Below are positions 7,336 to 11,538 of a DNA stretch of 11,538 nucleotides, piece by piece (the stretch's first letter is position 1; each line of letters starts with the position of its first letter). The notes beneath the pieces were generated by a model. It made no database searches, was not told the origin of the DNA, and worked only from the letters and a program-made list of their open reading frames with translations. This DNA comes from Draconibacterium sp. (GTDB lineage: Bacteria > Bacteroidota > Bacteroidia > Bacteroidales > Prolixibacteraceae), in contig JALUZN010000122.1 in assembly GCA_027011835.1 (NCBI GenBank), positions 1-11,538 on the forward strand. The letters are read 5' to 3'. Made by a program: the position numbers and the translations under genes.

Positions 7336-7746
7336 ATGAATACGTTTACCCAAAATAGCAACGATAAAAAGTGGAAAGCAACTTTTAAAAAGGAAGAGCG
7401 GTTAACAAGCAAAAAAATAATCGACACGCTTTTTACCGAGGGAGATTCATTCCTCTCGTACCCTTTAAAAGTTGTTTTTATTGAAACAAAACTACCTTCA
7501 AAATTCCCGGTACAGGCAGCCTTCTCGGTGGGTAAACGAAATTTTAAACGGGCTGTTCACCGTAATTTAATTAAGCGTAAAATGCGCGAATCGTACCGGT
7601 TAAACAAGCAGACATTGTACAACTCATTGTCAGGGAAACAGGTGGCTGTTTTCTTTATTTTTGTGGGGAAAGAAATTCCCGATTTCCGGCAGGTTAATTC
7701 TTCAATTGAAAAAGGTATTAAAAAATTAATAGCCGAGATTTCTTAA
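7336..7746 (+). CDS. rnpA: Ribonuclease P protein component
   Basis: A 136-residue basic protein that binds the RNase P RNA and helps it cleave the 5' leader from pre-tRNAs. The conserved RNR signature FSVGKRNFKRAVHRNLIKRK runs from about residue 63 to 82. The N-terminal ATFKKEERLTSKKIIDTLF (15-33) matches the start of the fold that contacts the pre-tRNA leader. The ATG at 7336 is the only candidate start upstream of the conserved region and adds about 13 polar residues compared with many homologues. It lies directly after the hemD terminator, so it needs readthrough or a promoter inside the end of hemD; no -7 box is seen in the short gap. In many bacteria yidD or rpmH adjoins rnpA; neither is here. 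Confidence 0.95.
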   Translation: MNTFTQNSNDKKWKATFKKEERLTSKKIIDTLFTEGDSFLSYPLKVVFIETKLPSKFPVQAAFSVGKRNFKRAVHRNLIKRKMRESYRLNKQTLYNSLSGKQVAVFFIFVGKEIPDFRQVNSSIEKGIKKLIAEIS

Positions 7747-8044
7747 ATGAGTCGGCGAAAATAGCGAGGTAGATAGAGAAACAACATCGTATTAATCGCC
7801 TTGATACATTAGGCAAAGGATTGTCTTTCTTTCAGTTGACAGTTAGAGAAGGAGAGGGGAGAGTTTCATAAGAAACTGATTATTAAACCATATTTTATAC
7901 TTGTAAGAAAATAGTGTTACGGCTATGATTGAAGTAGTTGATTTGTTATTGAAAAAAATCTTCAAGCACGATACATATTGGTATTATCCGCAGATTTTTC
8001 AATTTGACTAAAAAACACAACGTTTTATTTTGAGAATAAACAGG
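7747..8044. other. 298-bp intergenic gap between rnpA and the nitroreductase gene
   Basis: I see no recognisable gene or tRNA here. The gap holds a short hairpin, AGTTTC (7862-7867) with GAAACT (7872-7877) around ATAA, with no T-run. A weak GCCT/AGGC stem is at 7798-7814. A 28-codon ATG frame runs 7925-8011, encoding a peptide ending YWYYPQIFQFD, with TATACTTG (7896-7903, one mismatch to TAnnTTTG) upstream. That frame could be a microprotein, but chance is just as likely. No clear terminator for either convergent gene is present. Confidence 0.6.
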
Positions 8045-8596
8045 TTAATAAGAATTAAAACTACACATTTCATCTACGGGCTTTCTGGTTTTCTGACGGA
8101 GCTTATAATCTTTGGGTGCGTAACCCAACGAAATTACCAGTCCAATGCGTTTCTTTTTTGGGATGTTAAGAAGTTGTTTAATTTTCTTTTCGTTGAACCA
8201 GCCCATCATACAGGTTCCCAAACCCAGTTCGGCTGCCTGAATACAGAAATGCTCGGCAGCAATCCCAATATCGATTAACGGAAATTCGCGGTTTTTAACG
8301 CTTCCTCCTATTTGAGTTATTAATCGTGGTTTTTCTATTACAAGCACTGCCAACACAGGCGACTGCAACGTAAATTTATTAAATGCAACTAACTTGCTAA
8401 AGGTTGCGTTGGCCACTTTATCTTTTAACTCCGGCTCGTCGACAATGATGAGTTTCCAGGGTTGAGAGTTACTTGCCGAAGGCGCAATTCGTACCGATTC
8501 AATGAGCTTGTCCAGTTTCTCGCGCTCCACCGGTTTGTTCTGGTATTTGCGAACGCTTTGTCGCCGCGTAATTAATTCCTGAAAATTCATAAGCAT
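8045..8596 (-). CDS. Nitroreductase family protein (FMN-dependent oxidoreductase)
   Basis: A 183-residue member of the nitroreductase superfamily: homodimeric FMN enzymes that use NAD(P)H to reduce nitro compounds, quinones or other electrophiles. The N-terminal RRQSVRKY (residues 11-18) supplies the Arg/Ser phosphate contacts of FMN, and APSASNSQPWKLIIV (38-52) is the typical second FMN segment. LGLGTCMMGWFN (124-135) and the end GLVISLGYAP (152-161) match the fold. Size suggests the compact subgroup, and physiological substrate is unknown. Starts at 8596 (MLMNFQ) and 8590 (MNFQEL) are both possible; the second matches the family start better. It is divergent from the OsmC-like gene and convergent with rnpA. 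Both this protein and the OsmC neighbour act on reactive compounds, which hints at a shared stress theme but not a proven link. Confidence 0.92.
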   Translation of the reverse strand: MLMNFQELITRRQSVRKYQNKPVEREKLDKLIESVRIAPSASNSQPWKLIIVDEPELKDKVANATFSKLVAFNKFTLQSPVLAVLVIEKPRLITQIGGSVKNREFPLIDIGIAAEHFCIQAAELGLGTCMMGWFNEKKIKQLLNIPKKKRIGLVISLGYAPKDYKLRQKTRKPVDEMCSFNSY

Positions 8597-8830
8597 ATAA
8601 TTAAATTAATTGTTTTCAATAATCCTTCCGAGAAACACCTTCATATTAAAAATTGGCTTTCGTTAAAATGTTCTCTATGCCCGTTTTATTTTGAACACTT
8701 CTTGTTGCGTGCGAAAATACAATATTTTTAAACAAACAGACGAAGCAATAAAACCAGAGATTCTTTTTTCTGAACGTAAAACAATTCAGCAAATTAAATG
8801 TTAGAGTTGAACAATTAAAAACAAAAAGAG

Positions 8831-9247
8831 ATGAAGCATATAATAGATATGGCCTGGAAAGATAAAATTGCATTTGAAACCGATATGGATGGACACAAAG
8901 TTATTATCGACGCAACCGAGAAAACAGGAGGAAGCGATTTAGGCCCGCGCCCTAAAAAACTGATGCTTACTTCGTTAGCCGGATGCACCGGAATCGACGT
9001 TGTTTTAATCCTTAAAAAAATGAAAGTGGTTCCCGATGCGTTTAATGTTATTGTAGAGGGAGAACTCTCGGAAGGATATCCGTCGTATTACAAAAAAATT
9101 AATGTTATCTACCAATTTAAGGGAAAAGATTTGCCTATAAAAAAACTGGAGAAGGCCATAGAGTTGTCGGAGACAAAATATTGTGGCGTTAGTTATGTTT
9201 ACCGGAAAGCAATTGAAATGTCCACCGAAATACGGATTGTGGAATAA
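8831..9247 (+). CDS. OsmC/Ohr family protein
   Basis: A 138-residue OsmC-family protein. Characterised members are thiol peroxidases that reduce organic hydroperoxides using a Cys pair. The two family cysteines are present: Cys52 in SLAGCTGIDVV (48-58) and Cys118 in ETKYCGVSY (114-122). GPRPKKLMLTSLAGC fits the usual GPxPxELLLxALxxC helix, although the glutamate typical of this helix is replaced by Lys43. That change may alter the active-site polarity, so peroxidase activity is not certain. The start ATG at 8831 is preceded by an A-rich stretch with AAAGAG; an internal Met7 is possible. TAGAGTTG at 8802-8809 is a one-mismatch -7 box 21 bases upstream. It is divergent from the nitroreductase, with 234 bases between them that hold no other gene I can see. 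Confidence 0.92.
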   Translation: MKHIIDMAWKDKIAFETDMDGHKVIIDATEKTGGSDLGPRPKKLMLTSLAGCTGIDVVLILKKMKVVPDAFNVIVEGELSEGYPSYYKKINVIYQFKGKDLPIKKLEKAIELSETKYCGVSYVYRKAIEMSTEIRIVE

Positions 9248-9497
9248 TAATTTCTTTTAAAATTCCGAAAACCTATCTGAATTGAGTATGTTTTTTGCTC
9301 ATTAATGGCGTTATAAAAGACTGCCCGATATCTTTTACAAACGTGCGTTGCAGTAAGAACATTGAATTTTTACAACCCACCGAATATTCGTTTCTGAATG
9401 AATTCAGAATTCCTTGCAATCGAAGTTCTAATTCGTTAAAAATTTTGTTTGAATCAACCCGATTTTTTGTAATTTCGATTAAAATAAATTACAAAAT
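9248..9497. other. 250-bp intergenic region before the aldehyde dehydrogenase, with a possible decayed frame
   Basis: No recognisable gene lies here. On the minus strand a frame is open from 9488 to a TAG at 9273-9275 (71 codons). Its residues read like protein (for example FNELELRLQGILNSFRNEY), but its only ATG is at codon 43, so it cannot be called a gene; a fragment of a lost gene is possible. On the plus strand a TTG-initiated frame (9295-9513) overlaps the next gene's start and is unlikely to be used. The right end contains the hairpin at 9465-9496. Confidence 0.4.
9465..9496 (+). promoter_or_regulatory. Perfect 11-bp inverted repeat abutting the aldehyde dehydrogenase start
   Basis: TTTTGTAATTT (9465-9475) and AAATTACAAAA (9486-9496) are exact reverse complements around a 10-base loop. 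The second arm ends one base before the ATG at 9498. It could be an operator for a dimeric regulator, or an RNA hairpin controlling access to the start codon. The all-A/T-rich composition weakens the RNA-stability argument and makes an operator at least as likely. Confidence 0.5.
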
Positions 9498-10862
9498 ATG
9501 CTTAAGTCAATAAATCCAACAACAGGGAAAACCATTCAAACATACGAGTCTCATTCAGAAAAAGGAGTTGAAAAGATTATCAATTCGGTTGATAAAAGCT
9601 GGTACCACTGGCGTACAACAACATTTGCACACCGCAGTGAGTTAATGCAAAATCTGTCGAGTTTACTAAAAAGCAAAAAAGAAGAACTTGCCCGGCTAAT
9701 GGCTTTAGAAATGGGTAAAGTAGAAAAAGAGGGCATTGCCGAAATAGAGAAGTGTGCCTGGGTTTGCGATTATTATGCAGAGAATGCAGAACTTTTTTTG
9801 GCCAACGAAGATATTTCAACCGAAGCAACGCGCTCGTTTATTTCGTACCGGCCCTTGGGAACCATTTTAGCTATTATGCCGTGGAATTTCCCTTTCTGGC
9901 AGGTTTTCCGGTTTCTTGCACCTACGTTAATGGCCGGAAATACAGGCGTTTTAAAACATGCCAGTAATGTTCCGGGCTGTTCTCTTGCAATTGAAGAGAT
10001 TGTGCGTGAAGCCGGTTTCCCCGAGAATGTATTTCGCTCGTTATTGATAGGAAGCTCGCAGGTTAAAAAGGTAATCGAGCATCCTGCAATAAAAGCTGTT
10101 AGTTTAACCGGAAGTACACCTGCCGGGAAAAGTGTTGCAGCAATTGCCGGTGGCCAGTTAAAAAAATGCGTCTTGGAATTGGGTGGCAGCGACCCGTACG
10201 TAATTCTGAAAGATGCCGATTTAAAAGATGCTGCAAAACGGTGTGCCGCCGGAAGACTGCTAAATGCCGGTCAGAGTTGTATTGCTGCCAAACGATTTAT
10301 TGTTGTTGAAGATGTTTATGCCGAATTTCTGGAATACTTTACCCACGAAATGAACAGTGCTTATTTTGGCGACCCATGCGAAAAAGAGACGACAATGGGA
10401 CCAATGGCGCGAACCGATTTACGCGACGAACTGCATAAACAGGTTGTCGATTCGGTAAAAAAAGGAGCCGAAATTATTTTGGGTGGCGAGATTCCTGCAC
10501 GTCCCGGAGCATTTTATCCGCCAACAATTTTAGAAAATGTAAAACCCGGAATGCCGGCATACGAAGAGGAGTTGTTTGGCCCGGTTGCTTCGGTTATGAA
10601 AGTGAAAGATGAAAAAGAGGCAATAAAAATAGCCAACGATACTGAATTTGGACTCGGTGCCGCAGTTTTTACAAACAATATTAAAATGGGCGAAAATATT
10701 GCTGAAATTTCGTTGGATGCCGGCTGCTGTTTTGTAAACGATTTTGTACGTTCCGACCCCCGTTTACCGTTTGGCGGAATTAAAGAGAGTGGTTACGGAC
10801 GAGAACTTTCGGCACACGGAATTAGAGAATTTGTAAACATTAAAACCGTAGTTGTAAAGTAA
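9498..10862 (+). CDS. NAD(P)-dependent aldehyde dehydrogenase, succinate-semialdehyde dehydrogenase type
   Basis: A 454-residue aldehyde dehydrogenase. The catalytic Cys261 is in NAGQSCIAAKRF (256-267), the general base Glu227 in LELGG (226-230), the oxyanion Asn130 in PWNFPFW (128-134), and the cofactor-binding Lys153 in VLKHASNVPG. The Rossmann-fold SLTGSTPAGKSV (202-213) is intact. The shorter length, the INPTTGK start, and KHASNVPGCSLAIEEI followed by REAGFPENVF resemble the Sad/YneI type of succinate-semialdehyde dehydrogenase, which makes succinate from the semialdehyde. A different aldehyde is possible because substrate range cannot be read from these motifs. No GABA transaminase or other pathway partner is in the window. 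An 11-bp inverted repeat ends one base before the ATG. The GH2 gene follows 36 bases after its stop on the same strand, but functional linkage is doubtful. Confidence 0.93.
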   Translation: MLKSINPTTGKTIQTYESHSEKGVEKIINSVDKSWYHWRTTTFAHRSELMQNLSSLLKSKKEELARLMALEMGKVEKEGIAEIEKCAWVCDYYAENAELFLANEDISTEATRSFISYRPLGTILAIMPWNFPFWQVFRFLAPTLMAGNTGVLKHASNVPGCSLAIEEIVREAGFPENVFRSLLIGSSQVKKVIEHPAIKAVSLTGSTPAGKSVAAIAGGQLKKCVLELGGSDPYVILKDADLKDAAKRCAAGRLLNAGQSCIAAKRFIVVEDVYAEFLEYFTHEMNSAYFGDPCEKETTMGPMARTDLRDELHKQVVDSVKKGAEIILGGEIPARPGAFYPPTILENVKPGMPAYEEELFGPVASVMKVKDEKEAIKIANDTEFGLGAAVFTNNIKMGENIAEISLDAGCCFVNDFVRSDPRLPFGGIKESGYGRELSAHGIREFVNIKTVVVK

Positions 10863-10898
10863 TTGTTAGTTTTACATTAAGTTGTAAGACAAAACCGA

Positions 10899-11538
10899 AT
10901 GAAAAAAAATTTTTTTCTGATACTATTTTTGAGTTATCTGCTATTGCTAAACTCGTGTACATTTCAAACCCATTCTTTTGAAAGAGAAATTCAATTTAAC
11001 GATAACTGGAAATTTATACGTAAAAATATTTCAGGTGCAGAAAAAACAAGTTTCGACGATTCGGACTGGCGTACATTAAAAATTCCACACGATTTTAGCA
11101 TTGAAGATTTACCAGAAAGGGCAGGTGTTAAGCAGATTGGGCCATTTTCGGAAGCAAGTGCAGGTGGTGCATCAACAGGGCATTTTGTGGGAGGCACTGC
11201 CTGGTATCGCAAACATTTTACATTAAAAAAGGAGGATTCGGAAAAGAGAATAACCGTTCTTTTCGATGGCGTTTATATGAATGCCGATGTTTGGATAAAC
11301 GGAAAATATTTGGGAAACCATCCGTATGGTTATACTGCGTTTTCATTCGATTTAACAAACTATTTAAACGCGACAGGCGAAGAAAATGTGTTGGCGGTAA
11401 GAGTGAAAAATGAAGGCGAAAACTCGCGTTGGTACAGTGGCTCGGGAATTTACAGAGATGTAAAGTTGATAAAAACAGGTAGAATTTATGTTGCGTTGTG
11501 GGGCAATTTTATTACCACTTCTAAAATCTCGGCAAAAA
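10899..11538 (+). CDS. Glycoside hydrolase family 2 (beta-galactosidase-like) lipoprotein, N-terminal part, cut by the window edge
   Basis: The frame opens at ATG 10899 and runs off the window after 213 codons. Residues 1-20 form a lipoprotein signal peptide, MKKNFF followed by a hydrophobic stretch and the lipobox LNSC with Cys20, so the protein is likely exported and membrane-anchored. The rest is the GH2 sugar-binding (jelly-roll) domain: FNDNWKF (33-39), DDSDWRTLKIPHDFSIE, GGTAWYRKHF, FDGVYMNADVWINGKYLGNHPYGY and SRWYSGSGIYRDVKL are signatures I recognise from Bacteroidota beta-galactosidases. The catalytic TIM barrel with its acid/base and nucleophile Glu residues lies beyond the window. 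Enzymes like this cleave terminal beta-galactosides, glucuronides or similar residues from polysaccharides; the substrate cannot be named. The residues after Cys20 (TFQTHS) lack the acidic run typical of surface-exported Bacteroidota lipoproteins, so periplasmic placement is more likely. It may begin a polysaccharide-use cluster to the right. Confidence 0.9.
   Translation, partial: MKKNFFLILFLSYLLLLNSCTFQTHSFEREIQFNDNWKFIRKNISGAEKTSFDDSDWRTLKIPHDFSIEDLPERAGVKQIGPFSEASAGGASTGHFVGGTAWYRKHFTLKKEDSEKRITVLFDGVYMNADVWINGKYLGNHPYGYTAFSFDLTNYLNATGEENVLAVRVKNEGENSRWYSGSGIYRDVKLIKTGRIYVALWGNFITTSKISAK

Noticed and set aside
7754..7800. GGCGA/TCGCC arms 47 bases apart after rnpA as a tRNA or small RNA.
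   Set aside because: No cloverleaf arms or T-loop sequence between them; 5-bp arms at this spacing are expected by chance.
8646..8873. Minus-strand 75-codon frame between the nitroreductase and OsmC genes.
   Set aside because: It overlaps the OsmC start, has Phe/Cys-rich low-complexity composition and no recognisable motif.
9295..9513. A 72-codon plus-strand frame starting with TTG before the aldehyde dehydrogenase.
   Set aside because: Rare start, no recognisable motif, and it overlaps the start of a well supported gene in another frame.
10872..10887. Hairpin TTACA/TGTAA between the aldehyde dehydrogenase and GH2 genes as a terminator.
   Set aside because: Only a 5-bp AT-rich stem with no T-run; not enough to call.
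1..11538. CRISPR arrays, insertion sequences, prophage genes, tRNA or rRNA genes, toxin-antitoxin pair or defence island.
   Set aside because: No regularly spaced repeats, transposase or integrase motifs, complete RNA genes or toxin genes were seen; the HigA-like protein has no toxin partner here.

Overview
The window looks like ordinary chromosome from a member of the Bacteroidota. The evidence is low-to-moderate GC, almost no Shine-Dalgarno sequences before start codons, a TAnnTTTG-type -7 promoter element (TATCTTTGC at 5554), and the DUF4271 - hemD - rnpA gene order, which I know from that phylum. A lipoprotein-type family 2 glycoside hydrolase at the right edge also fits. Within the phylum, a marine or sediment Marinilabiliales/Prolixibacteraceae-type genome is my best guess, but the sequence does not prove it.

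Layout, left to right. (1) 104-826, minus: a metallo-beta-lactamase-fold hydrolase, with nested inverted repeats over its stop codon. Its upstream region carries a perfect 11-bp palindromic repeat element (899-946). (2) 1104-4500, plus: a tightly packed putative operon of a 6-pyruvoyl-tetrahydropterin synthase/QueD-type enzyme, DNA polymerase I with all three enzymatic domains intact, and a 52-codon protein resembling only the N-terminal part of HigA-type antitoxins. (3) 4523-5464, minus: a tRNA-dihydrouridine synthase, convergent with the polA operon. (4) 5554-7326, plus: a promoter, the DUF4271 membrane protein, uroporphyrinogen-III synthase with a TTG start, and a strong intrinsic terminator. 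(5) 7336-7746, plus: the RNase P protein, starting only a few bases after that terminator. A nearly empty 298-bp gap follows. (6) 8045-8596, minus: a nitroreductase, divergent from (7) 8831-9247, plus: an OsmC/Ohr-family protein. (8) 9498-10862, plus: a succinate-semialdehyde-type aldehyde dehydrogenase, with a perfect hairpin ending one base before its start codon. (9) 10899 to the edge, plus: the N-terminal third or less of an exported GH2 glycosidase lipoprotein.

Functionally this is mostly housekeeping: DNA repair and replication, tRNA modification and maturation, and tetrapyrrole synthesis. Redox and detoxification genes (nitroreductase, OsmC, aldehyde dehydrogenase) follow, and the right edge is probably the start of a polysaccharide-use region. 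I found no phage, IS element, CRISPR array, tRNA, rRNA or defence island, and nothing I would call a new multi-gene system. The items most worth a second look are small: the palindromic element at 899-946, the HTH-less HigA-like protein after polA, the terminator abutting rnpA, the hairpin abutting the aldehyde dehydrogenase start, and the unexplained DUF4271-hemD linkage.
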